Assembly: GCF_038561965.1 (NCBI RefSeq)
Contig: NZ_CP139348.1
Location: 2,108,001 to 2,172,000 of the forward strand
DNA: 64,000 bases
Reading direction: 5' to 3'
Source of the DNA: Stutzerimonas stutzeri
GTDB taxonomy: Bacteria > Pseudomonadota > Gammaproteobacteria > Pseudomonadales > Pseudomonadaceae
The position numbers were made by a program, and so were the translations under genes. Below, piece after piece: positions 45,959 to 56,297 of this stretch. The notes beneath the pieces are model-generated. The model saw nothing but the letters and a program-made list of their open reading frames with translations. It had not been told where the DNA came from and ran no database searches. Numbering within the stretch: the stretch's first letter is position 1; the number at the start of each line of letters is the position of its first letter.

Positions 45959-47275
45959 TCAGGCGCTGTGCGCCAGGGGTTGCGCCGGCTGCAGGCGCGC
46001 GGTCAGAAAGTTCATGGCCTTGATGAATTTCCACAGATCGACTTCATGGGCATGCCGCTGGGTCTGCATGAAGCGCTGCTGGCCCAGATCAAGCAGCTCC
46101 GGCTGCAGCTTCATCTGCATCAGGCTGTGCCAGGCCGGGCTGCGCGCGGCACGGGCCTGGATATAGGCGGCGACGAAGCGGCCGGTCATATTGGCCAGGT
46201 TGCCGATGCCGGAAGGCGTGTTGAGGTAGCCGACGAACACCAGGTCGTCGTAGGCGGCCGGCAGCATGCGCAGGAACTGCGCGTCGAAATCGCGCTTCCA
46301 GTTGTAGGTCTCAAGCGGCAGGAACGGCAGGTCGATGCCATAGCCGGTGGCCCAGACAATCAGGTCGACGCTCTCCACACTGCCGTCGGCAAAGTGCACC
46401 TGCTGGCCGTCGAAATGGCTGATGTCGGGCTTGGGCAGCACGTCGCCGTGACCGATGTAGTAGAGAATCTGCGAGTTGAGAATCGGATGGCACTCGCGGA
46501 TCCCATGGTCGGGCGCCGGCAGGCCGAAGTCGCGGCCATCGAAGCCCGCGAACTTGAAGCTGCGCTCGACATGGGCCCAATACTCGTCTTCGTCGGCGAA
46601 TTTGGGCGCCTGGTCCATCAGCCATTCCTGGGTCGGCTGGCCGTCGATGAACTTGGGCATATAGTGATAGCCGCGGCGGGTCGAATGCAGCGCGCGTTGC
46701 GCGGTCTGCGCGGCATCCACGGCGATGTCGCAACCGGAGTTGCCGCCGCCGACCACCAGCACCCGCTTGCCACGCAGCTGCTCCGAGGAACGATAGTCGC
46801 AGGCGTGTAGGGTTGAACCACTGAAGTTGCCGGGGTAATGGGGAATCGCCGGCGTGCCAAGCAGGCCGTTGCATACCACCACTAGCTCATAGCGGGCCTG
46901 GCGGCCATCGTCGAAGGTCAGCTGCCAGCCCTGGGCGTCCCTGGCCATCTGGCTGACGCGGGTGTTGAAGCGGGTGTGTTGCGCCAGCTGATAGTGCTCG
47001 GCCAGTTGCGTCAGGTAAGCGAAGACCTGGTTATGCCGGGGGTAGTCGGGATAGTCCTCGGGCATGGGAAAATCGGCGAACTGGGTGTTGCGCCGAGAGC
47101 TGATCAGGTGCACCGATGCATACATCTTCGAGGCCGGGCCGTCGGGCTGCCAATTGCCGCCGAAGCGGGCAGTGGCCTCGATGAGCTCGAACGCCACCCC
47201 GGCTGCCTTGAGGGCCTTGGCCACACCCAGGCCACTGGCCCCGGCCCCGATAATGGCGATTGTCGGCTGCTGCAT
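45959..47275 (-). CDS. Flavin-dependent monooxygenase (FMO family), second of two
   Basis: This encodes 438 residues with FAD motif IAIIGAGASGLGVAKALK at residue 6, the FMO-identifying pattern FSGSTLHACDY near 152, NADPH motif VLVVGGGNSGCDIAVDAA near 172 and LIVWATGYGIDLPFLP. It is clearly related to the other FMO in the operon but not a recent duplicate. It follows the large synthase by 44 bases. N- or C-oxygenation, or Baeyer-Villiger insertion, are all possible. Confidence 0.8.
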   Translation of the reverse strand: MQQPTIAIIGAGASGLGVAKALKAAGVAFELIEATARFGGNWQPDGPASKMYASVHLISSRRNTQFADFPMPEDYPDYPRHNQVFAYLTQLAEHYQLAQHTRFNTRVSQMARDAQGWQLTFDDGRQARYELVVVCNGLLGTPAIPHYPGNFSGSTLHACDYRSSEQLRGKRVLVVGGGNSGCDIAVDAAQTAQRALHSTRRGYHYMPKFIDGQPTQEWLMDQAPKFADEDEYWAHVERSFKFAGFDGRDFGLPAPDHGIRECHPILNSQILYYIGHGDVLPKPDISHFDGQQVHFADGSVESVDLIVWATGYGIDLPFLPLETYNWKRDFDAQFLRMLPAAYDDLVFVGYLNTPSGIGNLANMTGRFVAAYIQARAARSPAWHSLMQMKLQPELLDLGQQRFMQTQRHAHEVDLWKFIKAMNFLTARLQPAQPLAHSA

Positions 47276-47319
47276 TGCGTCACTCCCTTGAAAGATTGAA
47301 ATAGGGCGGCTGGTCGCGT

Positions 47320-50300
47320 TCAGAGCATGGCCCGGAGCAGCTCGCGAGCCTGCTCCTGGCTGATTTCCTGGCGGGCCAGGCGGTCGAGAATGTCCTGCGG
47401 CGTCTGCGCGGGCGGTGCGACGACCTCACCTGTCCGGCGCGGAGACAGCTGCGTCCCAATGTCCTTGTCGCGCACGATGGCAGCGGGTGCGTCCGGCACA
47501 GGCGGCGGGGCGCTGACCCAGTAGCGGCGCCGGAGAAATTCGTAGCCGGGCAGCGGCACCTTGCGCCATGGCTCGCCGCCCGCCGGCAGGGCCTCGCCTG
47601 TGCGGGCGTCGAGCCAGGCCTGGGCCTGTTCGCGGCAAGCGACGCTGGCAGTCGCGCCGGCCAGCAATGCCCGGCCATCTGTGCCCGGTGGCTCAAGCAG
47701 CCATTGACCGAGCAGTTGACGCAGCTCGTCGAAGTTCGCGGCGACCACCGCCAGGCGCACTTCGTCGAACCGCTGGCGGCCTTCGCTCAGGGTGCGGGCC
47801 ACATCGCGGGTGGTGAAACCTTCGCGACCAAGACGCTCGGCGAACGGTTCCGAGGCCAGTGCGCGCTCACGTTCCAGATGCTCGACGAAGCGCTGCAGGT
47901 AGCCGCGCAACTGGCCAGCACCGCGGGCACTGAAGACAAATACCTGGACCCCGCTGGCGGCGGCCAGTGGCCGGGCCGCGGCATCTTCAACCAACAGGTG
48001 CGCATTGGCGCCTCCGGCACCGAACGAGCTGATCGCCGCCAGCCGTGGCAAGCCATCGACCGGTGTGGGCCAGGCGGCCAGACGCTGCTGAACCACAAAC
48101 GGCGTCTTGCTGAAATCAATATTTGGATTCGGTGGCTGGGCATGAATCGATGGCGCCAGTTGCTGATGCTTGAATTGCAACAGCACCTTGGTCAGCGCGG
48201 CCATGCCTGCCGCGGATTCGAGGTGGCCGAGGTTGGCCTTAATCGAGCCGATGGGGCACTGCCAGCCGGCCGGCACCTGGGCGGCGATGGCCTTACTCAG
48301 CCCACGGATCTCGATGGGATCGCCGAGGCTGGTGCCGGTGCCGTGGGCTTCGATATAGCCCAGCCGCGCAGCCGGCAGGCCTGAGCGCTCCAGCGCCCGG
48401 CCGATTACTTGGGCCTGAGCCTCGGCGTTGGGCACGGTGTAGCCGGAGGTCCGCCCGCCATGGTTGAGGTCGCTGCCACGGATCACCCCGTGGATATGGT
48501 CGCCGTCGCGCAGGGCCTGGGCCAGCGGCTTGAGCAGAACCACGCCGACGCCTTCGCCGGGCACATAGCCGTCGCCATCAGCGCCGAAACTGCGGCATTG
48601 GCCCTGGGTCGAGGCGAAATTGAGCTCGCACAGGGTGCGATACTTGTACGGGTGCAGGGACAGATTAACGCCACCGGCCAGGGCCAATTCGCAACTGCCG
48701 CCGCGGATCAGCTCACACGCTAGGTGCAGGCTGGTCAGTGACGACGAGCACATGCTGTCGATGGCGAACGACGGTCCTTCCAGGTCGAGACAGAAGGACA
48801 CCCGGTTGGCGATCGAGGCATAAGAGGAGTTGGTCAGGGTCTGCGGTTTGCGCGGCCAACTGCTGGCGCCGTAGAACTGGTATTCGCCATACATCACCCC
48901 GGCGATTACCGCCACCCGCCGCCGTGGCACCCCCGATTGACGCGGGCCGCAGAGGGTCTGCGGGGTGTAGCCGGCGTCTTCCACGGCATGCCAGGCGGTT
49001 TGCAGAAACAGCCGCTCCTGCGGATCCATGCGTTCCGCGTCGCGGGGCGAGATGCCGAAGAACAGCGGGTCGAAGCAGTCGAAGTCATCCAGCAGCCCTC
49101 CCCAGCGGGCATAAACCGGATCTTCGCTATCGGCGGGTTCCCAGCGGCCGCTGATTTCGCTGACCAGATCGTCGCCGGCGGCAAGATGCTGCCAGAGCGC
49201 CTGTGCATCGCGGGCGCCGGGATAGCGCCCGGCCAGGCCGATAATCGCGATGTCCTCGCACCGTGCCTCGCTGGAGGACGGCAATGCCTCAACCTCCTCG
49301 GGCACGGCCATGGGTTCCGGTGCCGCCGGCAGCGGCACAGGGACCAGCCGAGCGACCTCGTCGGGATGTTCTTGACCGAGCAGCGCCGCCAGTTCACGCA
49401 GGCTGCGGACCTCGAACAGCACGGTTTTCGACAGGTTCGCAAAATGCTGTTCGAGGCGCCCATTGAGCTCCATGACAAGGATCGAATCGAGGCCGAAGAC
49501 CTCCAGGGCGATATCAGGATCAACCTTGTCCAGGGCCGTGGCGGTGACCTCGGCCAGCTGCCGGACCAGATAGTCGAGCAGCGATGGGCTGCTGGCTGTG
49601 ACGCTGGACGTACCAAGTGACGGGGTTGTCGGAGCAGGCTCAGCTGCTTTGATCGCGAACAGCCGGGCCACCGCCTCGCGCTGGCCGCACACGGGAATCA
49701 GTACCGGCTGGGACAACGTCAGGCAGCGCAGGAATACCTCCATGCCCTGTTCGCCAGACATCAGCGCCAGGCCATGCTGGGCGAGCCACTGGCGCACCGG
49801 TTCTGGGGCCTGCATGCCGTGTTCGGTCTGCCAGAGCGGCCAAGCGATTGACAGCGAGCGGCCTTGGCGCTGGCCCTCGTTGCAGCGCTGCAACCGTGCC
49901 TCGATAAAGCGGTCGAGCCAGGCATTGGCCAGGGCGTAGGTGCTCTGCCCGACATTGCCATAGACCCCGGCCAGGGATGAACAGACCATAAAGAGTTTCA
50001 GCGGATCGCTGGCAGTGGACCGGTCAAGATGTTGGGCGGCCAGGGTCTTGCCTTGCAGAACCTTGATGCGTTCGGCCGCGGGCTGGCGCAGGAAGAAGCC
50101 GTCCTGCAATACCCCGGCGCAATGGATCACGCCGTGGCAGGCGCCGAATCGCTGGCGGATGGCGGCCAGGGCGCCGTGCAGCGACTCGCTGTTGGCGCAA
50201 TCGGCCTGCCAGTAACCGGCGTCGGCCGCACCCAACTGCCGCAATTGCTGCAGCCATCGTTCGCTCTCAGTGTCAGCGGCACGGCGGCCGATAATCGCCA

Positions 50301-53300
50301 GCTTCAGCCCATCGATTTTCGCCATGGCGCTGCTCAAGGCCCGACCCACCGCGCCAAGGCCGCCGCTGATCAGCACCGTATCGCCACGCGCCAGATCGCT
50401 CGAGACGCTGCCGGCCTGTGGCTCGACAAACCGCAACGCGGCGAGCTGGCGCTGACCGTCGGCCAGACGTACCCGTCTGACCCCGGGCCGGACCACGGCC
50501 CGCAGTTCGCCGTCGAGTGCGGCCTGCTCGGCAACAGTCGGGCTGGCGCTGATTTCAATCACGCTGGCACTCAGGCTGGGCAGTTCCTGGACCACCGAAC
50601 GCAACAGCCCGTCGATAGCGCTGGTCGGGCCGGATTGCAGCAGCACCTGAATATGCAACCGCGGTGTGGACTGGCTTAGGCAGAGTTGACGCAGCAAATC
50701 CGCCGCGTCGAGCAGCGCATCAAGGCCTTCGCCCAGCGCATCCGCGGCTGGCGAAGGCGCACGCAGATCCAGCAGCAGACGTTCGGGCGTCAGCCCCCGG
50801 GATGCCAGCAGGCGCAGCAGCAGTTCGATCTGCCGTGGGTCGCTCAAATCGGCCTCGACGGTGCATGGCGCCTGGTACTGAAAGTGTTCGGCAGCGATCA
50901 GCCGCCAGCTATGCTCCAGCAGCCAGGCGGGCAGCTGGCTGTGCGCGGCGGTACCGAACAGCAGGGTGGTCGGCACGCTTGCGCTGTCCCGCTCCGCTGC
51001 CGGGGCCGGGAGCCAGCAGGGTTCGAGCAAATGCACAGGGTTGGCCGGCGCGACCCGATACTGGCGGAACGCGAAGGCTTCGATCACCAGCAGCAGTGCC
51101 CCGGAGTCAGCGAACACCCGGAAGTCATATAGGCGCGTCTGGCTACCCGGCGTCGGGCGCGGGCACACATGAACAAACAGCCGCTCGGTTAGCGCGCCGT
51201 AGCACTGCAGCGACTGGCACGCATAGGGCACGAATGTCGCGTCGATCTGCGAACCACCCCGCGCGGCGGTGACAAAGGCGCTTTGCAGCACGGCATCGAG
51301 CAGGGCCGGGTCAAGCGTGCTGAGCGGCTCATCCGTGCGCTGCTGCGGGCGCCAACGCACTTCAGTCAGCGCCTGTTCGGCGCCGAGCCAAGCGCCGGTC
51401 AGGCAACGGAAGCTCGGTCCGTAGGCGATGCCTAGGCGTTCGAGGGTCGGATACAGCTGCTCCAGAGACAACGCATCGCGGCATTCGTCACGCAGTTGCT
51501 GCAGGTTCGGCTGGCGCGCGGGCTCGCGCGACAGAGCGCGGCACTCACCACGAAAGCTCGGGCTGGTATGGCTGTTCGGCAGGGGATGGAAGGTGATGCG
51601 CAGGGCTCCCTCATGTCGTTCGCTACGACACTCCAGAGTGCGCGGCTGCTCCGTCTGGAAACGGATCGGACTGGCCCAGGTCAACTTGTGCAATTCCAGC
51701 GGCAGGCTGAGGCCGTGACGGCGAGCCTCGTTGTAGCAGAAGTCGATAAAGGCCGCGGCGGGCAACACCGGTTGGCCCTGGATAAGATGATCACGCAGGA
51801 AAAAGCGCCGCGGATCGAGCAACACAACGCTGCGCTCGGCGGCTGCGGCTCTGTCGAGCCGTGGCAGTTGGTGGCGATCCCTGGCAAAGGGGTAGAGCGG
51901 CGCGGCGAGCGGACCGGGTTCCTGATCCCAGAAGCGGCTCCAGTTGCCGAGCTGGCCGGCGACCCAGGCTTGCGCGAGGTGTTGCGGGTCGGTACCGGCC
52001 GGTTTGGCGGTCGGCGCAGCGCCCGTGCCCGCCAGCAGGCGACCCTGATAACCGACGGCGGCGCCCTGGATAAAACGGCTCATGCCTTCGCGCAATTGCT
52101 GCAGGTTATCGGCGACCAGGGCGAAACGATAGTCGAACGCCGGACGGCAACATTGCAGGGTATAGGCCAGCTGGCTGGCGGATGCATCGGCATGGCGCTG
52201 CAACCAGTCCAGCAGGGCGCCGGCCTGCTCCCGCAGCTGGACTTCGCTACGCGCCGACAAGACGAACACCGGAACTCCCGCGCTGCTAGTGCGAACCTGA
52301 GCGTCGGGGGCCTGTTCGAGGATGACATGGGCATTGGCGCCACCGGCGCCGAAGGAGCTGATTCCGGCCCGCCGCAGGGCGCCGGCCGGCCAGTCGCAGG
52401 CTTCCTGGACAATACGCAGATGGCTGCGCTCCAGTCCGGCATCCGGGTTCAGCGTGCGGGCATGGAGCGACGGCGCCAGGCGCCGGTGCTGCAATTGCAA
52501 CACGACCTTGCTCAGACTGGCCATCCCGGCCGCCGCTTCCAGATGGCCAAAATTGCTCTTGATCGAACCGATATGGCAGGTCTCGGCACTGTCGCTGGCC
52601 AAGGCCTGCTTGAGGCCTTGCAGCTCGATCGGGTCGCCCAGGCGGGTACCGGTGCCATGGGCCTCGATATAGCTGATGCTGCTGGCCGACACCTGGGCAT
52701 CGGCCAGCGCCTGTTCAATCAGCGCGGCCTGGGAACTGGCGCTGGGCACCGTGTAGCCATTGGTGCGCCCACCATGGTTGATGGCGCTGCCCTTGAGCAC
52801 CGCCAGCACCCGGTCGCCATCGCGCAGCGCCTGAGCGAGTGGCTTGAGCAGCAGGGCCGCGACCCCTTCACCGGGGACGAAGCCGTCTGCGGCGCTGCCG
52901 AAGGCATGGCACCGCCCGGTGGGCGAGAGCATATGTTGTTGGCACAACTGCACGTACTTGGCCGGGTGACTGTAGAGATTGACCCCGCCGACCAGGGCGG
53001 CGCGGCATTCGCCCTTGCGCAGACTGGCCATGGCCATATGCACGGCGGTCAGCGATGACGAGCAGGCAGTGTCGATGGCCAGGCTCGGCCCGCACAGATC
53101 CAGAGCAAAGGACACCCGATTGGCTACCGACCAGGGCAGACCACTGGGAATCGAGGTCTGCCCGGCCTGCCAGAGCGCCGGCCCGAGTAACGGGTAGGTA
53201 TTGCTGGTGATACCGACAAACACACCGATATCCAGCGAGCCATTGGCATGGCGCAGCAACCGGCTGCGCTCGCCCAGGTGGCCGCTGTCTTCCAGGGCAT

Positions 53301-53970
53301 GCCAGGCGCATTGCAGAAACAGCCGCTCCTGGGGATCGAGACAGGCCGCTTCGCGGGGCGGAATCGCAAAGAACTGCGCGTCGAACTGCTCGATGTCCTT
53401 GAGGAAACCGCCCCATTTGGCGTAGCTCAGGCCCGTGCCGCGGGCGTCGCTACCCGCTTCGAAAAAGCCCTCCAGCGACCAGCGCTCAGCGGGAATCTCA
53501 CTGATCGAATCGAGGCCATCGAGCAGGTTCTGCCAGAGCTGATCGAGGTTGTCCGCATCGGGAAAACGGCCATGCAGGCCGACGATCGCGATATCCGCAC
53601 AGGCCTCGCTCCGAGGCTCAGTGGCGAGAGGCGCCAGCACTGGCCAGCCGTCATTCGCGCGAGGTACCGCGGTCGGTGCGGGCAGTTGCTCGTGCAGGTA
53701 CTTCGCACTGCTCGCTGGATGTTCGCGCAGCAGGTGGTCGGCCACCTCGCGGATACCACGGCAATCGAAAAGCAGGGTTTTACTCAGGTTGGGAAAAATC
53801 GGCTGGATCAGCTGGTTGAACTGAATTATTGCCAGTGAATTGAGCCCAATCTCATAAAACGTCGCGTCGTCGTGCAGCTCCTGCAGGGCTACGTCGGTGG
53901 CCTCGTGAAAGAGGCGGCGGACTAGGTCCATAAGCGCAGCGCGTTTCGATGCATCTACTAAATTAGGCAT
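47320..53970 (-). CDS. AT-less polyketide synthase: ACP-KS-DH-KR-ACP-KS
   Basis: This encodes 2216 residues, ATG with AGGAG 8 bases upstream. Domains in order: ACP about 10-90 (IGLNSLAI); KS1 about 122-555 (DTACSSSLTAVH, EAHGTGTRLGDPIE, FGHLEAAAG); dehydratase about 715-990 (DHLIQGQPVLP, the HxxxGxxxxP motif); ketoreductase about 1190-1400 (SGGLGAVGRALSS; VCSSLAG and YALANAW as catalytic serine-tyrosine-asparagine); ACP2 about 1470-1560 (GLDSILVMEL); KS2 about 1570-2000 (DSMCSSSLTSLH, LGHLESAAG). A short helical tail (about 2150-2216, ILDRLARQEISQEQARELL) looks like a docking element. There is no AT, so extenders come from the trans-AT. Starting with an ACP suits loading by the operon's FAAL. 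Confidence 0.9.
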   Translation of the reverse strand: MPNLVDASKRAALMDLVRRLFHEATDVALQELHDDATFYEIGLNSLAIIQFNQLIQPIFPNLSKTLLFDCRGIREVADHLLREHPASSAKYLHEQLPAPTAVPRANDGWPVLAPLATEPRSEACADIAIVGLHGRFPDADNLDQLWQNLLDGLDSISEIPAERWSLEGFFEAGSDARGTGLSYAKWGGFLKDIEQFDAQFFAIPPREAACLDPQERLFLQCAWHALEDSGHLGERSRLLRHANGSLDIGVFVGITSNTYPLLGPALWQAGQTSIPSGLPWSVANRVSFALDLCGPSLAIDTACSSSLTAVHMAMASLRKGECRAALVGGVNLYSHPAKYVQLCQQHMLSPTGRCHAFGSAADGFVPGEGVAALLLKPLAQALRDGDRVLAVLKGSAINHGGRTNGYTVPSASSQAALIEQALADAQVSASSISYIEAHGTGTRLGDPIELQGLKQALASDSAETCHIGSIKSNFGHLEAAAGMASLSKVVLQLQHRRLAPSLHARTLNPDAGLERSHLRIVQEACDWPAGALRRAGISSFGAGGANAHVILEQAPDAQVRTSSAGVPVFVLSARSEVQLREQAGALLDWLQRHADASASQLAYTLQCCRPAFDYRFALVADNLQQLREGMSRFIQGAAVGYQGRLLAGTGAAPTAKPAGTDPQHLAQAWVAGQLGNWSRFWDQEPGPLAAPLYPFARDRHQLPRLDRAAAAERSVVLLDPRRFFLRDHLIQGQPVLPAAAFIDFCYNEARRHGLSLPLELHKLTWASPIRFQTEQPRTLECRSERHEGALRITFHPLPNSHTSPSFRGECRALSREPARQPNLQQLRDECRDALSLEQLYPTLERLGIAYGPSFRCLTGAWLGAEQALTEVRWRPQQRTDEPLSTLDPALLDAVLQSAFVTAARGGSQIDATFVPYACQSLQCYGALTERLFVHVCPRPTPGSQTRLYDFRVFADSGALLLVIEAFAFRQYRVAPANPVHLLEPCWLPAPAAERDSASVPTTLLFGTAAHSQLPAWLLEHSWRLIAAEHFQYQAPCTVEADLSDPRQIELLLRLLASRGLTPERLLLDLRAPSPAADALGEGLDALLDAADLLRQLCLSQSTPRLHIQVLLQSGPTSAIDGLLRSVVQELPSLSASVIEISASPTVAEQAALDGELRAVVRPGVRRVRLADGQRQLAALRFVEPQAGSVSSDLARGDTVLISGGLGAVGRALSSAMAKIDGLKLAIIGRRAADTESERWLQQLRQLGAADAGYWQADCANSESLHGALAAIRQRFGACHGVIHCAGVLQDGFFLRQPAAERIKVLQGKTLAAQHLDRSTASDPLKLFMVCSSLAGVYGNVGQSTYALANAWLDRFIEARLQRCNEGQRQGRSLSIAWPLWQTEHGMQAPEPVRQWLAQHGLALMSGEQGMEVFLRCLTLSQPVLIPVCGQREAVARLFAIKAAEPAPTTPSLGTSSVTASSPSLLDYLVRQLAEVTATALDKVDPDIALEVFGLDSILVMELNGRLEQHFANLSKTVLFEVRSLRELAALLGQEHPDEVARLVPVPLPAAPEPMAVPEEVEALPSSSEARCEDIAIIGLAGRYPGARDAQALWQHLAAGDDLVSEISGRWEPADSEDPVYARWGGLLDDFDCFDPLFFGISPRDAERMDPQERLFLQTAWHAVEDAGYTPQTLCGPRQSGVPRRRVAVIAGVMYGEYQFYGASSWPRKPQTLTNSSYASIANRVSFCLDLEGPSFAIDSMCSSSLTSLHLACELIRGGSCELALAGGVNLSLHPYKYRTLCELNFASTQGQCRSFGADGDGYVPGEGVGVVLLKPLAQALRDGDHIHGVIRGSDLNHGGRTSGYTVPNAEAQAQVIGRALERSGLPAARLGYIEAHGTGTSLGDPIEIRGLSKAIAAQVPAGWQCPIGSIKANLGHLESAAGMAALTKVLLQFKHQQLAPSIHAQPPNPNIDFSKTPFVVQQRLAAWPTPVDGLPRLAAISSFGAGGANAHLLVEDAAARPLAAASGVQVFVFSARGAGQLRGYLQRFVEHLERERALASEPFAERLGREGFTTRDVARTLSEGRQRFDEVRLAVVAANFDELRQLLGQWLLEPPGTDGRALLAGATASVACREQAQAWLDARTGEALPAGGEPWRKVPLPGYEFLRRRYWVSAPPPVPDAPAAIVRDKDIGTQLSPRRTGEVVAPPAQTPQDILDRLARQEISQEQARELLRAML

Positions 53971-54084
53971 TGTTAACTCCTATAGGCAAACACAACTATC
54001 GATGCCGATCGTTAAAGAAGTTGTTCACGCTTGACTACAGGCAACAACAAGCAGGGTAATTTATTTTGGATCTACAAACGTGCA

Positions 54085-54489
54085 TTAAAGAGTGATACTG
54101 GGGGCGGGATAGAATAGGATGTTTAAGATAAACAGGATCATCCACAAACCAATCTCAAGCGTTTCAGTAATAGGCTGAATACGCTTTACAGCTCCATAGG
54201 CATGGATTGCAAACATCAGGGAAAACACTACGAAAAGTACATCGAAGGAATAACTGAAGCTTGTGCCCGTAGTTGCGGAACGCAACATTGTTGCTTCGAT
54301 CACCAAAATAAAGGCGCCAAGACACCGGCCAAAGTAGATGGTTAGGTGTTGCTGCTCGGGGATTGCCCAGCGCATTGCTCTAGCCCAAGCAAGTGGGGCG
54401 ATAAAGATGGGCAATGCAAAGAAAAGCGTGGTCAACAGCATCAAGGTTGTTATGTATTCTTTGCTGTATTGCGCATAATAACCGAGCAT
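54085..54489 (-). CDS. Small four-helix membrane protein heading the polyketide operon
   Basis: This encodes 134 residues with four hydrophobic segments (LMLLTTLFFALPIFIAPL, YFGRCLGAFILVIEA, FDVLFVVFSLMFAIHAY, LWMILFILNILFYPA). GGAG is about 7 bases before the ATG. It lies 114 bases upstream of the large synthase on the same strand, so it may be cotranscribed. I do not recognise the family. Transport, membrane anchoring or self-resistance are possible. Confidence 0.65.
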   Translation of the reverse strand: MLGYYAQYSKEYITTLMLLTTLFFALPIFIAPLAWARAMRWAIPEQQHLTIYFGRCLGAFILVIEATMLRSATTGTSFSYSFDVLFVVFSLMFAIHAYGAVKRIQPITETLEIGLWMILFILNILFYPAPSITL

Positions 54490-54812
54490 TGGGCAGCTCC
54501 TTACTTATGGCGCCAATAGGCGCAATTTAAAGTTTTTGTTATGGGTCTCTTTGCTGAACATAAGAATTGCTGCGGGCGTGCATACTTGTCAAGCAAACAA
54601 AGTGCCATCAAGACCAAAGAAAGGAGAGGGGTAGTAATTACTACTACTGAAGTTCCGTAAAGTTTATGCGTAATGCAGTGGTGGATATACGAAATATTGT
54701 TTGTGAGTCCATTGCATGAACGAACAGGAGATAGCCAACTTAACCGACGGCGCCAGCAATCGTTATGTGGGAGAGTTTCACGAGGACCTGCACTATTGAT
54801 TCAATGGCTTAA
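54490..54812. promoter_or_regulatory. Upstream region of the polyketide operon
   Basis: On the reverse strand TTGACA occurs (complement of 54588-54593), and an inverted repeat GCGCC-AATA-GGCGC lies between it and the ribosome-binding site of the membrane protein. The -10 box is not clear. This is the likely promoter region of the polyketide operon, perhaps with an operator. Confidence 0.35.
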
Positions 54813-55169
54813 CGGTGCGCCCGCCCGCCTTGCGCGGCCAGCACGGATCGCGCAGGGCTTATTCGTCGCTTTCTGCAACGTGATTCCGTGGACGAGCATG
54901 TCGACCTGACCACCGATGCAATACAGCACCTGTCCGGTTATGGGTGGCCTGGTAACGCGCGCCAGCTGAACAACCCGCTGCGCTGTGCGGTCGCCCTGGC
55001 TGACAACGGGATGATTGATCTCGATTGCTTACCGCAGGAGGTCCAATCTGCGCTCGCGGGGCGGACATTCCTTGCGCAAAGTCGCTCACGACGACCCGGG
55101 ATGCTCGGCCAAATCACAAGAACCGCTTTGGGGAAGCGTTTGGGTTACCGCAAGTCACTCAGCTTGTAG
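54813..55169 (+). pseudogene. C-terminal remnant of a sigma-54-dependent (AcoR/NtrC-type) activator
   Basis: After an in-frame stop the sequence reads STDRAGLIRRFL, AIQHLSGYGWPGNARQLNN and LRCAVALADNGMIDLDCLP. This is the end of the AAA+ domain (GxxWPGNxRxLxN) and the linker of enhancer-binding activators. The rest of the AAA+ domain is missing upstream, and the C-terminal Fis-like helix-turn-helix is scrambled. It is a dead fragment. Confidence 0.7.
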
Positions 55170-55375
55170 ATACACCGCATAAGTATGGGTGCACTCATAA
55201 AAACCGTGCTTGCCGTCGTACCGCTGATGCCGGAATTGCGCACCCCGGCGTGGAATCCCAGGCCAGCCCGAGTTGACGGCTGCGACATCTGTCGCGTCTT
55301 GGCGACAGGGCAAAGGGCGCACCCAGGACGTGCGATCACCATCTGTATGCGGAGCGGCGATTCAGAAGGCACTGC

Positions 55376-55423
55376 AGGACAGCAGGACAGCAGAACAGCA
55401 GAACTGCAGAACTGCAGAACAGC
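55376..55423. repeat. Short tandem repeat, six 8-bp units
   Basis: Units aggacagc, aggacagc, agaacagc, agaactgc, agaactgc, agaacagc follow without gaps. The tract lies in the debris between the activator remnant and ssuD, outside any intact gene. Confidence 0.8.
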
Positions 55424-55460
55424 GGTCTGAGGGCTGTTTTGGGGGCATGAGCGGTAAACG

Positions 55461-56168
55461 GTGAAGTCGTCAGGCTCGCTTGGCATGTGCGTTGCCTTAA
55501 TGACGCGAAGGGAGGATTTCCCGCTTCAGGTCGTTTCTGTAGTTTGGAACACGTGTGCCGGAGCGCTGGGTTCCAAGGCTGCCCAATCGCTTCCTTCTGG
55601 CCTGACCTGGGGCGGGCCGCTGGACGTCGTCGCGGAAAAGATCGCCCAGGTGCGCGAGAAGGCGGCCCGGCATGGTCGCACGGTGCGCTTCGGCATTCGT
55701 TTGCATGTCATCGTGCGTGAGATCAATGAGGAGGCATGGGCTGCCGCCAATCGGCTGATCAGCCACCTGGACGATGACACCATCTCGCGCGCCCAGGCCT
55801 CCCTCGCGCGCTTCGACTCGGTGGGGCAGCAACGGATGAGCGCGCTGCATGGCGGCCGCAAGGACAAGCTGGCGGTTGCACCCAATCTCTGGGCAGGCGT
55901 CGGACTGGTGCGTGGTGGCGCTGGCACTGCCTTGGTCGGCGATGGCCCGACCGTAGCGGCAAGGGTCAAGGAATACGCGGACCTTGGCATCGACACCTTC
56001 ATCTTTTCCGGCTACCCGCATCTGGAGGAGAGCTATCGCGTTGCCGAGTTGCTGTTCCCGCACTTGGACATCGCCCAGCCCGAACGTCCGGCGAGCCGCG
56101 GCTACGTGAGCCCGTTCGGTGAAATGATCTCCAGCGACATCCTGCCGAAGGCGGCTGCGGCAAGCTGA
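55461..56168 (+). pseudogene. ssuD: N-terminally truncated ssuD (alkanesulfonate monooxygenase)
   Basis: From about 55600 the frame encodes the last 190 residues of FMNH2-dependent alkanesulfonate monooxygenase: RFGIRLHVIVREINEEAW, SLARFDSVGQQRMSALHGGRKD, NLWAGVGLVRGGAGTALVGDGPTVAARVKEYADLGIDTFIFSGYPHLEE, then GYVSPFGEMISSDILP. A full enzyme has about 380 residues; the first half with the TIM-barrel start is gone, and codons before 55600 are unrelated. It is non-functional. Confidence 0.8.
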
Positions 56169-56297
56169 GTACGCAGGGTGGGCGAAAGCCCGCGGGGTGA
56201 ATGCCCCGCCTGTTGTCGGCGGCCCGGTGAAACATCGAGCCGTTGCTGAAGGCGACCGACCTTACGTAATCGAAACTCGAACATGCGGAGCATAACC

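Noticed and set aside
43290..46166. A 958-codon plus-strand frame opposite the ACP-hydrolase fusion
   Set aside because: It is the antisense of clear ACP, hydrolase and aminotransferase motifs on the minus strand.
55376..55423. Possible CRISPR-like array
   Set aside because: Units are only 8 bases, directly adjacent and without spacers.
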